The notes under the pieces: generated by a model
What the model was told of the DNA's origin: nothing
The model's input: only the letters and a program-made list of their open reading frames with translations
The model's database searches: none
Origin: Chloroflexota bacterium
GTDB lineage: Bacteria > Chloroflexota > Dehalococcoidia > Bin125
NCBI GenBank assembly: GCA_009838915.1
Contig: VXQT01000036.1
Location: 177,998 to 241,997 of the forward strand
DNA length: 64,000 nt
Reading direction: 5' to 3'
Translations under genes and position numbers: made by a program
Part shown: positions 27,033 to 35,005 of the stretch, in pieces
How positions within the stretch are numbered: position 1 is the first letter of the stretch
Layout: each line of letters opens with the position of its first letter

Positions 27033-28472
27033 ATGCCCGATCCTACGCTGCCAAGCGAAATCGTCCGCGCCTACGACATTCGCGGCACGACGCCCGATCA
27101 GATTGACGGTGAAGTCGCGCGGCGCGTCGGAAACGGCTTCGCGCAATGGCTGCTGGACCGCGGCGCCACGGCGCTGATTGTCGGCCACGACACCCGCGAC
27201 AGCTCGCCGGAGTTGTACGAGGCCGCCATCGAGGGTGCGCTCCGAGCCGGCATCGATGTACACGCGGCCGGACTCGCCCCAACGCCGGTGGTCGGCTGGG
27301 CGGTCGACCGTGAAGGCCTGGGCGGAGGGCTGGTCGTGACCGCGAGCCACAATCCGCCGGAGTACAACGGCTTCAAGCTGCTGGCCGACGGCGCGCAGCC
27401 GCTGCTGCCCGAAGAGATCCAGCACGTCGCCCGCCACGGACCGGCCGCGGCCGCCGACCAGGGAACACGCCGTGAGATTGACGCGGTCGATCCGTACATG
27501 CAGATGCTGCACCAGCGATTCCGTGACGGCGGCGCACACGCCGTCGCCATCGATCCGGGTAACGGCACGACCGCCCTGACGGCAGCCCAGGCGTTGATCG
27601 CCGCCGGCGCGCAAGTCCTCGCCATCCGCAATACTCCCAGGCCGACGAGACAAATCGCCGCCGACCCGCAGAATCCGGAGACGATGCGCGAGATGGCGCG
27701 CGTGGTGCGGGCGATAAACGCCGACCTCGGTATCGCCTGGGACGGCGACGGCGACCGGATCGGCGTGCTCGATCATCTCGGTCGGCGCTACGAGGCGGAC
27801 TGGTTGACTGCGGTGCTGGCGCGACCGCTGCTGTCACGGCGTCCGGGCTCCGAGGTGCTGCTCGACATGAAGACCAGCAGCAGCGCCATCGACGACATCC
27901 GGCGTCGCGGCGGACATCCGCTGACGGCGAAGACCGGCTACTCCTTCTTCCGCCGCATGATGCGCGAGCAGCAGATCGCGTTCGGCGGCGAAACCAGTGG
28001 TCACATCATGTTCGGTCCCGAGTATCGAGCAGGCGAAGACGCGCCCTGGATCGATGACGGCGTCTACGCCGCCTGCGCACTTGTTGCATATCTCACGTCC
28101 AGCGGACGAACGCTGGCCGAGGAGATGTCCGAGATCGAACCGCGTCCGATCTCACCCGAACTGCGACTGCCCTGTCCCGATCATGACAAGACACACATGG
28201 CGAATGCGCTGGGCGACTGGTTCGCCGAGCGCTATCCGCGGGCCGAGATCGATCGCAGCGACGGCGCCCGCGTCCACCTGCCGGACGGCTGGCTGCACGC
28301 CCGAGCCTCCAACACCGCTCCGGCGCTGAGCCTGCGCTTCGAAGGCCGGAGCGAGTCGGGCTACCGTCGGCTGGCCGAGCAGCTTGAGCAGGCGCTCTCA
28401 CGTCACCCGCAGGTTGACGGCGTCGAGCAACTCCGGCGTCCGCCGACCATCGGCCCGCAGTCGCTCATCTGA
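27033..28472 (+). CDS. phosphomannomutase/phosphoglucomutase, copy 1
   Basis: 479 residues, four-domain alpha-D-phosphohexomutase. Phosphoserine Ser105 lies in TASHNPPEYNG; the Mg-binding loop is DGDGDRIG; the sugar-binding loop GETSGHIMFG; the phosphate-binding loop RASNTAPALSLRFEG in domain 4. The AYDIRG opening is typical of ManB/AlgC-type bifunctional enzymes that interconvert hexose 1- and 6-phosphates for nucleotide-sugar synthesis. Its stop codon abuts that of the unknown gene on the other strand (TGATCA). A second paralogue lies 700 bases downstream. Confidence 0.9.
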   Translation: MPDPTLPSEIVRAYDIRGTTPDQIDGEVARRVGNGFAQWLLDRGATALIVGHDTRDSSPELYEAAIEGALRAGIDVHAAGLAPTPVVGWAVDREGLGGGLVVTASHNPPEYNGFKLLADGAQPLLPEEIQHVARHGPAAAADQGTRREIDAVDPYMQMLHQRFRDGGAHAVAIDPGNGTTALTAAQALIAAGAQVLAIRNTPRPTRQIAADPQNPETMREMARVVRAINADLGIAWDGDGDRIGVLDHLGRRYEADWLTAVLARPLLSRRPGSEVLLDMKTSSSAIDDIRRRGGHPLTAKTGYSFFRRMMREQQIAFGGETSGHIMFGPEYRAGEDAPWIDDGVYAACALVAYLTSSGRTLAEEMSEIEPRPISPELRLPCPDHDKTHMANALGDWFAERYPRAEIDRSDGARVHLPDGWLHARASNTAPALSLRFEGRSESGYRRLAEQLEQALSRHPQVDGVEQLRRPPTIGPQSLI

Positions 28473-29153
28473 TCAGCTAATCAGCAGTTGGACGTCGAGC
28501 CGATCGGACAGACTGCGAGTTTCCGGCAGCGGCTCCGCCTCCAGGACGAGCATCGCCCGCACGACGCGCTCAGGCCCGTCCAGCGACTGTTCCGCCTCCA
28601 ACACCGCTCGCATCTTGACCAGCGCGAACAGCGCCTGCTGCAACTCGTGCGCCTCCGCGCCAAGCGGCCGGACCTCGACGATCAACGCCTCCGACGCGCC
28701 GATGAAGGCGGCGTCGGACTCGTCGCCGGACGGGAACCAGCGTTCGGTCACTGCGACGGCGTCCGCGGGAGCACCCAGCAACTCACCGTTCGCAGCGGCC
28801 CACTCCTTGAGCGCCCGATGCGCCGAACTCTCCGGCGTGCCGGAGATGGTCTTGGTCGGCGGCGGACCGAAGGCGTAGATGCCCGCAGTCACCCAGTCAT
28901 AGCCCTGAAGCGCCTCCAACTCGTCCGGCGTCGCGCCTCCGAGCAACGAGCGCAGATCCGGCGCGTCCGGATAGTGCTCGACCATCCGCTCGTGCATCGC
29001 CTCGGCGACCGACGCAATTTCGTGAGCGTCGGCAGATCCAGGCATACGCGCACGAGCCAGTTCGGGGTCGGCCAACTCGCCTTTGCGGGCGCACTTGGTC
29101 AGATAGCGATAGAGCGCGCGTTGCGCGTCCATGGCGGAGACCGTCTCTGTCAT
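28473..29153 (-). CDS. hypothetical protein between two phosphohexomutase genes
   Basis: 226 residues, no recognised family. The N-terminal half is helical (ALYRYLTKCARKGELADPE); the C-terminal part alternates strand and helix: EALIVEVRPL, then HELQQALFALVKMRAVLEAEQ, then RAMLVLEAEPL and RLDVQLLI. This layout recalls PD-(D/E)XK-like folds, but the expected Lys is Arg (E-V-R), so a nuclease call is not supported. The ATG at 29153 is preferred because a -10-like box sits 6 bases before it. It is transcribed against both flanking mutase genes. Confidence 0.6.
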   Translation of the reverse strand: MTETVSAMDAQRALYRYLTKCARKGELADPELARARMPGSADAHEIASVAEAMHERMVEHYPDAPDLRSLLGGATPDELEALQGYDWVTAGIYAFGPPPTKTISGTPESSAHRALKEWAAANGELLGAPADAVAVTERWFPSGDESDAAFIGASEALIVEVRPLGAEAHELQQALFALVKMRAVLEAEQSLDGPERVVRAMLVLEAEPLPETRSLSDRLDVQLLIS

Positions 29154-29158
29154 GGTCG

Positions 29159-29165
29159 TAGAATA
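29159..29165. promoter_or_regulatory. overlapping divergent -10 boxes (bidirectional promoter)
   Basis: TAGAAT on the plus strand and TATTCT on the minus strand overlap in one 7-base segment. They are 8 bases before the plus-strand ATG (29173) and 6 bases before the minus-strand ATG (29153). The symmetry and position suggest one bidirectional promoter making two leaderless transcripts. Confidence 0.4.
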
Positions 29166-29172
29166 TTGATCC

Positions 29173-30600
29173 ATGATCGATTCGCCGATCCTCCGCGAGA
29201 TTTTCCGCGCCTACGACATTCGCGGACGTGCGCTCGGCGCAGATGCGTCGCTCACGCCCGACCTGGCGATGCGAATCGCGATGGCCTTTGCCGAGCTGAT
29301 CGACGCGGCGGAGCGAGTCGTGGTCGGCGGCGACTGCCGATCGACCACTCCTGCGTTGCAGCAGGCCGCGATCGCGGGCCTGCTGGATGCCGGCCTGGAC
29401 GTCGTGGACATCGGCCGCGCGCCGTCGCCGCTGGTCTACTGGGCCACGGCGCAGCTCACGCAGGAGCGTCCCACCGCCGGCATGGTCGTCACCGCCTCGC
29501 ACAATCCCGCCGAGGACAACGGGATCAAACTGCTGCATACCGACGCGATGCCGTTCTCGCCGGAGGAGATCCAGGCGGTCGCGGACCGAATGGTGTCTGG
29601 CGTACGTGTTGGCCTGCGTCAAGGCAACCGCAGCCTGTGGAGTCCGCGGGCCGACTACGTCCAGAGCCTCGCCGAGTCGTTTCCCGTGCGGCGGCCGCTG
29701 CGGGTTGCGATCGATCCCGGCAACGGCGTCGCGACTGTGACGGCGGGACCGGCATTGCGGTCGATCGGCTGCGAAGTGATTGCGATCAACGACGATCCGG
29801 AAGAGCCCGATCCACCGCATCCTGCCGACCCGCAGCATGCCGACAACGTGGCCCAACTTGCTAAGTTCGTCGCAGAGTCCGGCGCAGACCTCGGCTTCGC
29901 CTTCGACGGCGACGGCGACCGCCTGGGGCTGGTCGACGGACGCGGCCGACGCGCAACGCCCGACCAGGTGCTCGCGCTGCTGGCCGAGGATTGGCTGGAG
30001 CGGCGTCCCAGAGCCGACATCCATGTCGACGTCAAGACTTCGCAGGCAGTCATCGACCACATCCGCGATCTGGGCGGTCGGGCGCGCTTCGGGCCGGTCG
30101 GGCATTCCCTGGGCAAGTATGCGATGCGGGAACAGGGGATCGACTTCGGCGGCGAGGCTTCAACCCACTACTACTACCGGATCGACGATCCGCCGCACAT
30201 CACCGACGACGCCGTGAGAACCGCCTGTCGGATCGCGCAGTTCGTCTCAACCAACACTATGGAAGAACGGCTCGACCACATCCCGCGCTACCGCATCTCG
30301 CCCGAGGTCAAGATTCCCTGCCCCGACGATCGCAAACACGCCGTCGCGGACCGGATTGTCGCCGATGCCCGGCGCGCCTGGCCGGTCAATGACATCGACG
30401 GGGCGCGCATCGACCTGTCACGAGAGTCCGCCGGCGCCTGGTGCCTGATCCGCGCCTCGAACACCACGCCGTTCCTGACGGTCGTGGTCGAGGCGCGAAC
30501 GGATCGAGAGTTCGAGCAGGTCCGAGCCGTGACGGCGGACATACTCAACGGTCAGGACCTGGATCCCTCGCCCCTGCTCAGTCAGCGACCGCTCGACTGA
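29173..30600 (+). CDS. phosphomannomutase/phosphoglucomutase, copy 2
   Basis: 475 residues, same four-domain family as the gene at 27 kb but clearly diverged. Phosphoserine Ser109 lies in TASHNPAEDNG; metal loop DGDGDRLG; sugar loop GGEASTHYYYR in place of the usual GE(M/T)SGH, so the Ser-Gly-His part is altered; phosphate loop RASNTTPFLTV. The altered domain-3 loop suggests a different hexose specificity. The last 23 bases overlap the 3' end of the convergent LLM gene. Confidence 0.88.
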   Translation: MIDSPILREIFRAYDIRGRALGADASLTPDLAMRIAMAFAELIDAAERVVVGGDCRSTTPALQQAAIAGLLDAGLDVVDIGRAPSPLVYWATAQLTQERPTAGMVVTASHNPAEDNGIKLLHTDAMPFSPEEIQAVADRMVSGVRVGLRQGNRSLWSPRADYVQSLAESFPVRRPLRVAIDPGNGVATVTAGPALRSIGCEVIAINDDPEEPDPPHPADPQHADNVAQLAKFVAESGADLGFAFDGDGDRLGLVDGRGRRATPDQVLALLAEDWLERRPRADIHVDVKTSQAVIDHIRDLGGRARFGPVGHSLGKYAMREQGIDFGGEASTHYYYRIDDPPHITDDAVRTACRIAQFVSTNTMEERLDHIPRYRISPEVKIPCPDDRKHAVADRIVADARRAWPVNDIDGARIDLSRESAGAWCLIRASNTTPFLTVVVEARTDREFEQVRAVTADILNGQDLDPSPLLSQRPLD

Positions 30601-31621
30601 GATTCGCTGCGGGAAGCTCGAACACATCGGCGAGCAGCTCGTAGGAGCGGATCCTTGCCGCGAAGTCATAGGTGATCGTCAACACGATGAACTCGTCAAC
30701 GTCGTAGGTTGCGGCCAGTCGCTCAAGCTTCTCGCGCACGCGCGACGGCGAGCCGTGGATGCTGCGGTTTTGCATGTAGCCGATGTAATCGAGTTCCGGC
30801 TGCGAGTAGGGGAAGTTGAGCGCCTCCTCGACGGAGGGGATGCCGCCCCGCGCGCCGCGATTGCCCTTGATCCGCCAGCACCAGCGGCTCCAGCAGAGCT
30901 GCTCCGCCTCTTCGTCGGTCTCGGCGATTGTCACCGAGACGCCCAGCGAGGCTCGCGGCTCGGCGCTGACTGGCGAAGGCTGGAAGCGCTCGCGGTACTT
31001 GCGCACCACCTGCTCACCGCCCTCGGGCGAAATGAAGTGCGCGAAACAGTGCGACCAACCCAGTTCGGCCGCCACGTGGCCGCCGTAGTGCGACGAACCC
31101 AGCAGCCACAACTCAGGCATCGGCGCGTTGGGCGGCGAGGCGCGAACGTCGCGGTACTGGTGGTCGTGGGGCAGATCGTCCGCCAACCAGCCGTACAGGT
31201 CGAGCAACTGCTCGGGGAAGTGGTCAATCCCCAGCGCGCCGGGTCCGTGCACCAGCGCTCGCGCGGTACGTCCGTCCGAACCCGGCGCCCGTCCCACACC
31301 CAGGTCAATCCGATCGGGAAACTGCGTCGTGATCGTGCGGAAGTTCTCGGCCACCTTGAGCGAGCTGTAATGCGGCAGCATCACGCCGCCCGACCCCACA
31401 CGAATCGTCGACGTACGCGCCGCGACCTGGGGAATCAGAATCTCCGGTGAGGAGCAGGCCAACGACCCGGCGTTGTGGTGCTCGGCCAGCCAGTAGCGCG
31501 AATAGCCCAATCGGTCGACTGTTTCGGCCAGCTCGAATGTCTCGGAGATCGCGTCGGCTGCCGTGCCTCCGTCGCGAATCGGAATCTGATCGAGTACGCC
31601 GAGGCGAATCTCCTGCGCCAT
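30578..31621 (-). CDS. LLM-class flavin-dependent oxidoreductase, MsnO8/YhbW-like
   Basis: 347 residues. Typical features are the start RLGVLDQIPIRDG, RYWLAEHHNAGSLACSSPEILI, IRVGSGGVMLPHYSSLKVAE, DLGVGRAPG, and LLGSSHYGGHVAAELG, the last being characteristic of the MsnO8/YhbW branch that binds FMN. It is a probable monooxygenase using reduced FMN and O2; substrate unknown. A TAGGCT box lies 6 bases before the ATG, suggesting a leaderless message. Divergent from the aminotransferase gene. Confidence 0.86.
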   Translation of the reverse strand: MAQEIRLGVLDQIPIRDGGTAADAISETFELAETVDRLGYSRYWLAEHHNAGSLACSSPEILIPQVAARTSTIRVGSGGVMLPHYSSLKVAENFRTITTQFPDRIDLGVGRAPGSDGRTARALVHGPGALGIDHFPEQLLDLYGWLADDLPHDHQYRDVRASPPNAPMPELWLLGSSHYGGHVAAELGWSHCFAHFISPEGGEQVVRKYRERFQPSPVSAEPRASLGVSVTIAETDEEAEQLCWSRWCWRIKGNRGARGGIPSVEEALNFPYSQPELDYIGYMQNRSIHGSPSRVREKLERLAATYDVDEFIVLTITYDFAARIRSYELLADVFELPAANLSRAVAD

Positions 31622-31627
31622 GCCGCA

Positions 31628-31633
31628 AGCCTA
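31628..31633 (-). promoter_or_regulatory. -10-like box of a possible leaderless transcript
   Basis: TAGGCT on the minus strand lies 6 bases before the LLM gene ATG. Confidence 0.35.
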
Positions 31634-31704
31634 CAACCGAAGCGCGATCCTCGCGTAAGCTGACTTCGTATCCGCCCTCGCACCCCGCCAACCCGGAGCG
31701 CCAG

Positions 31705-33018
31705 ATGCCCACAGGTTCTCAAGCCCCCGAACAGTCGCTCAGCCCAATCAGCAGCCGCGCCGCGGATGCGGCTCGCGAGGCCTGGGGTAGCTTTCCGGCG
31801 CTGCACACTGCCAACTCGTCGAGCAGGGGACTGTCGCCGGGCAGCGCGACGGCGTGGGGCCTCTCTGAGCGTGCGCCGCTGACGCAGCGCCCACCGATTT
31901 CGCTCGGCGGCGGGATCCCCGACGCCGACACCCAACCGCGCGCCGAATTGCTTGCGGCGATGGAGCGCGTACTCGCCGAGCCCGGCGACGCGCCGCTGGT
32001 CTACGGCGGACCGCTGGGCTTCGAACCGCTGCGCGACGAGGTCGCGCGATTCTTCGCGCGCAACCATCCCGCCGCTCCGACCGCCGCCTGGTACCTACTG
32101 ACAAACGGCGCCGCCGGCGCGATTGAATCGATCTGCGCCGCCTTCGTCAATCCTGGCGACATCATCATCACCGAGATCCCGACCTTTACCGGGTCCCTCC
32201 GCACAATGCGCGGCAAGCAGGCCACGGTGGTCGGCGTCGGCATGGACGACCAGGGAATCAAGCTGGACGAACTCGAGGCGACCATCGACAAGCTCGACGC
32301 CGATGGCAAGACGGTCAAGCTGATCTACACCCAGCCCACGTTCCACAACCCCACCGGCCTGACGATGACACTGCAACGACGGCTCGACCTGATCGAGGTC
32401 GCCGCGCGGCGGCAGATCCTGTTGATGGAGGACCATGCCTACTCCGAGCTCTACTTCGACGCTCCGCCGCCGCCGACCTTGTCGGAGTTGACAGACGGCT
32501 GGGGCGTGCTCACCGTTGGCACCTTCTCCAAAGTGATCGCCACCGGTCTGCGCGTCGGCTGGGTGCAGGCGCGAGCCGAGTGGATCCAGGCGATGGTGCC
32601 CTCGCGCTTCGACATGGGCAACAGTCCGCTCTTGCATCGGATGCTGCACGAGTACATCGTGCGCGGCAACTTCCATGAGCACGTCGAACAGATGCGCCGC
32701 CTGTACCAGCGCAAGATGCAGACCCTGACATCGGCGCTGGAGCCGTACGGCGAGCCGTACTTCGACGTGACCGAACCTACCGGCGGCTTCTTCCTCTGGC
32801 TCCACCTGCGCGATGGGTTAGTCGCCGACCGGGTCCGCGACATTGCGGCCGAGGACGGTCTGATCTTCCCCTCCGGCAATCGCTTCTATCCCGCCAACGA
32901 ACCCGGCGAGGACGGCCAGTCGCTGCGCCTCTCCTACTCCTGGCCGCGTATTGAAGCGCTGGAAGAAGGCGCGGAGCGCCTGGGTCGCGCATTCCACCAG
33001 GCAGCCAACGGCGGGTAG
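31705..33018 (+). CDS. PLP-dependent aminotransferase, class I/II (2-aminoadipate transaminase-like)
   Basis: 437 residues, fold type I. PLP lysine is in GTFSKVIATGLRVGW; the Asp of the pyridine nitrogen is in LLMEDHAYSELYF; TQPTFHNPTG carries the Asn that binds PLP O3'; the C-terminal substrate carboxylate Arg is in SLRLSYS. This resembles the aminotransferase domain of MocR regulators and LysN-type 2-aminoadipate transaminases, but there is no HTH domain. GGAG sits 7 bases before the ATG at 31705. It is followed 2 bases later by the YgjP-like peptidase gene. Confidence 0.87.
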   Translation: MPTGSQAPEQSLSPISSRAADAAREAWGSFPALHTANSSSRGLSPGSATAWGLSERAPLTQRPPISLGGGIPDADTQPRAELLAAMERVLAEPGDAPLVYGGPLGFEPLRDEVARFFARNHPAAPTAAWYLLTNGAAGAIESICAAFVNPGDIIITEIPTFTGSLRTMRGKQATVVGVGMDDQGIKLDELEATIDKLDADGKTVKLIYTQPTFHNPTGLTMTLQRRLDLIEVAARRQILLMEDHAYSELYFDAPPPPTLSELTDGWGVLTVGTFSKVIATGLRVGWVQARAEWIQAMVPSRFDMGNSPLLHRMLHEYIVRGNFHEHVEQMRRLYQRKMQTLTSALEPYGEPYFDVTEPTGGFFLWLHLRDGLVADRVRDIAAEDGLIFPSGNRFYPANEPGEDGQSLRLSYSWPRIEALEEGAERLGRAFHQAANGG

Positions 33019-33020
33019 CG

Positions 33021-33719
33021 ATGCCCTGCGGCAGACCGACCGAACACCAGGCGCCTCTGGACGACCAGCGGATCGCGTACGAGCTGCATCGCAGCCCTCG
33101 CCGACGCAAGAGCATCACTGTCACTGTGGAAGACAACTCGGTGCGCGTGCTTGCACCGCTGCGAACTCCGCAGCGCACGATCGACGAGTTTGTCCGGCGA
33201 CGCACCAATTGGATCGCCCAGCGCCTCGACGCCGAGCAACCGCGTGGCCTGAGAACCGAGCTGTGCGATGGCGGTAGATTGCCGCTGCTGGGCGTGGTCT
33301 ATCCGGTCGTCGCCGAACCCGCATCATTTCACTTCGATGGCCTGCAGTTTCTCGCCGATCTTTCAAGGCCTGACTGCGCCGCACGCGCCGAACGCTGGCT
33401 GCGCAACTTTGCCCGCGTCCACTTCACCTCACGAGTCGAACACTGGTCGCCCGTCGTAGGCGCCAGCCCCGAACGAATCCAGATTCGCGATCAGAAGACT
33501 CGCTGGGGCAGTGCATCGGCATTGGGCACGCTGAGCTTCAACTGGCGCTTGATCTTCGCGCAGCCCGAGATGGTCGACTATGTCGTGGTGCACGAACTCT
33601 GTCACCTGCTTGAGCCTAACCACAGCGCCGCCTACTGGCGCCTCGTCAACGAGTCCATGCCCGACGCCCAGCTATGGCGTCGGCGGCTCAGGGATGTTGG
33701 AGCGTCATTGGCCTGGTAA
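33021..33719 (+). CDS. YgjP-like zinc metallopeptidase (M48-type, DUF45)
   Basis: 232 residues. The C-terminal domain has HELCH (His191, Glu192, His195) and a third zinc-ligand candidate His201 in LEPNHSAAYW; RIQIRDQKTRWGS is the other family signature. The N-terminal ~90 residues form a beta-rich domain. The family has been linked to proteolysis and often occurs next to restriction genes, though no substrate is known. It is coupled (2-base gap) to the aminotransferase, most likely by operon packing rather than shared function. Confidence 0.86.
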   Translation: MPCGRPTEHQAPLDDQRIAYELHRSPRRRKSITVTVEDNSVRVLAPLRTPQRTIDEFVRRRTNWIAQRLDAEQPRGLRTELCDGGRLPLLGVVYPVVAEPASFHFDGLQFLADLSRPDCAARAERWLRNFARVHFTSRVEHWSPVVGASPERIQIRDQKTRWGSASALGTLSFNWRLIFAQPEMVDYVVVHELCHLLEPNHSAAYWRLVNESMPDAQLWRRRLRDVGASLAW

Positions 33720-33729
33720 GGGCTGGCGC

Positions 33730-34917
33730 TCAGTCTGCCGCCTCGGCCGGCTCCTTGAGGAACTCGGGCACCTCCTGGCCGGCGTCCGTGAACGCTTTAG
33801 CCAGGACGTCGTTGCGGCTGAACGAGACCGCTCCGCCGCCCGAGGCCACCCACTGCTGGGTGCCGCGCACCGACTCAAGCTGGCCCTGGAAGCGAGGCGC
33901 GACATAGCGGGCGAACAGCTCGTAGGAGCGGCGGATACCTTCGCGGTTGGCCCACTCGTGTGCGAGCATCATTAGTCCACCGAAGCCGCCAGAGTTCTCT
34001 TGCAGGATCTCGATTGCCTTCACCGCATCGTCGGGATCGCCGATGATCGCGCCGCCCGTCTCGACCGCGCCCTCCGGCGTCTCGGCCGTGCCGGGCAGCA
34101 CCGCCTGCAGCGTGTCGCGGAAGTAGTCGATCTGCCAGGCGCGCCAACCCTCGCGAGCCTCGGCAAAGGCCTGCTCGCGCGTCTCGGCGATGTACATCGG
34201 GATCACGAGCCGCCACTTGTTGCGATCGACGACCTGACCCTCGCGCTCGGCGACTTGCTCGACCTCGGTCCACTGACCCTCGAGGTTCGAGCGTCCGCCG
34301 GGCAGGTAGACGCCGATGCTCAGCATCCCCATCCCGTACTTGCCCGCCATCTGCCGACCTGCAGGCGAGACAGTCGAGGCGACCGCCATCTCGAAGTGCG
34401 GCTTGCTGTAGGGCGAGACCTGCAGCCGCGCATCGGTCAGCTCGAACCAGTCGGTCTGCATGTTGACCGGACCGTCCTGCTTGAGCAGCGCCAGGATCGC
34501 CCGCAGCGACTCGTCCATGCGCTGGCGCTGGTAGAGCGGATCGATGCCCATCATTCGCGCGTCGGACGAGAGCGCCCCCGGTCCGACGCCCATCATCACT
34601 CGTCCGCGGGTCATGTGGTCGAGCTGAATCATGCGGTCAACCACCATCAGCGGATGGTGATAGGGCAGCGAGATCACGCCGGTGCCCAGGCGGATGTTGC
34701 TGGTTCGCTCGGCTGCAGCCGCAATGAACACCTCGGGCGAGGCGATCAGCTCCCAGCCGGCCGAGTGATGCTCGCCGATCCAGGCCTCGTCATAGCCGAG
34801 CTGGTCCAGCCACTCGACCAGCTCGAGGTCGCGGTGGATCGCCAGCGAAGGGTTCTCGCCCACGCGGTGAAACGGCGCCATGAAGATGCCGAAGTCCATT
34901 CGTCCGTCCGTTGCCAT
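33730..34917 (-). CDS. LLM-class flavin-dependent monooxygenase (limonene monooxygenase-like)
   Basis: 395 residues. Begins MDFGIFMAPFHRVGENPSLA; then DEAWIGEHHSAGWELIASPEVFIAAAAERT, IRLGTGVISLPYHHPLMVVDRM and GRVMMGVGPGALSSDA, the last a flavin phosphate contact. The architecture matches LLM enzymes described as limonene 1,2-monooxygenase-like. It probably needs a flavin reductase partner; the natural substrate is not deducible. A TAGACT box lies 47 bases before the ATG. It converges on the YgjP gene with a 10-base gap. Confidence 0.86.
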   Translation of the reverse strand: MATDGRMDFGIFMAPFHRVGENPSLAIHRDLELVEWLDQLGYDEAWIGEHHSAGWELIASPEVFIAAAAERTSNIRLGTGVISLPYHHPLMVVDRMIQLDHMTRGRVMMGVGPGALSSDARMMGIDPLYQRQRMDESLRAILALLKQDGPVNMQTDWFELTDARLQVSPYSKPHFEMAVASTVSPAGRQMAGKYGMGMLSIGVYLPGGRSNLEGQWTEVEQVAEREGQVVDRNKWRLVIPMYIAETREQAFAEAREGWRAWQIDYFRDTLQAVLPGTAETPEGAVETGGAIIGDPDDAVKAIEILQENSGGFGGLMMLAHEWANREGIRRSYELFARYVAPRFQGQLESVRGTQQWVASGGGAVSFSRNDVLAKAFTDAGQEVPEFLKEPAEAAD

Positions 34918-34964
34918 GTCATCCCCCGTTCGCCATCTGGTGAGTCGGCGTTACCTTAACCGCG

Positions 34965-34970
34965 AGTCTA
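34965..34970 (-). promoter_or_regulatory. TAGNCT -10-like box
   Basis: TAGACT on the minus strand, 47 bases before the LLM start, in the gap to the divergent CoA-transferase gene. Confidence 0.25.
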
Positions 34971-35005
34971 ACTACCGCCGGCAGGATTGAGTGGCAGGCA
35001 GCACG

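Noticed and set aside
25671..27776. A 701-residue membrane protein
   Set aside because: The first ~260 residues overlap the phosphohexomutase gene on the other strand and have no homology; the ATG at 26993 is preferred.
28473..29153. PD-(D/E)XK nuclease
   Set aside because: The strand pattern is suggestive but the catalytic Lys is Arg and the Asp is not clear.
33021..33719. YgjP-like peptidase as part of a restriction island
   Set aside because: The family often neighbours restriction genes, but none is here; the HSDR_N gene is 15 kb away.
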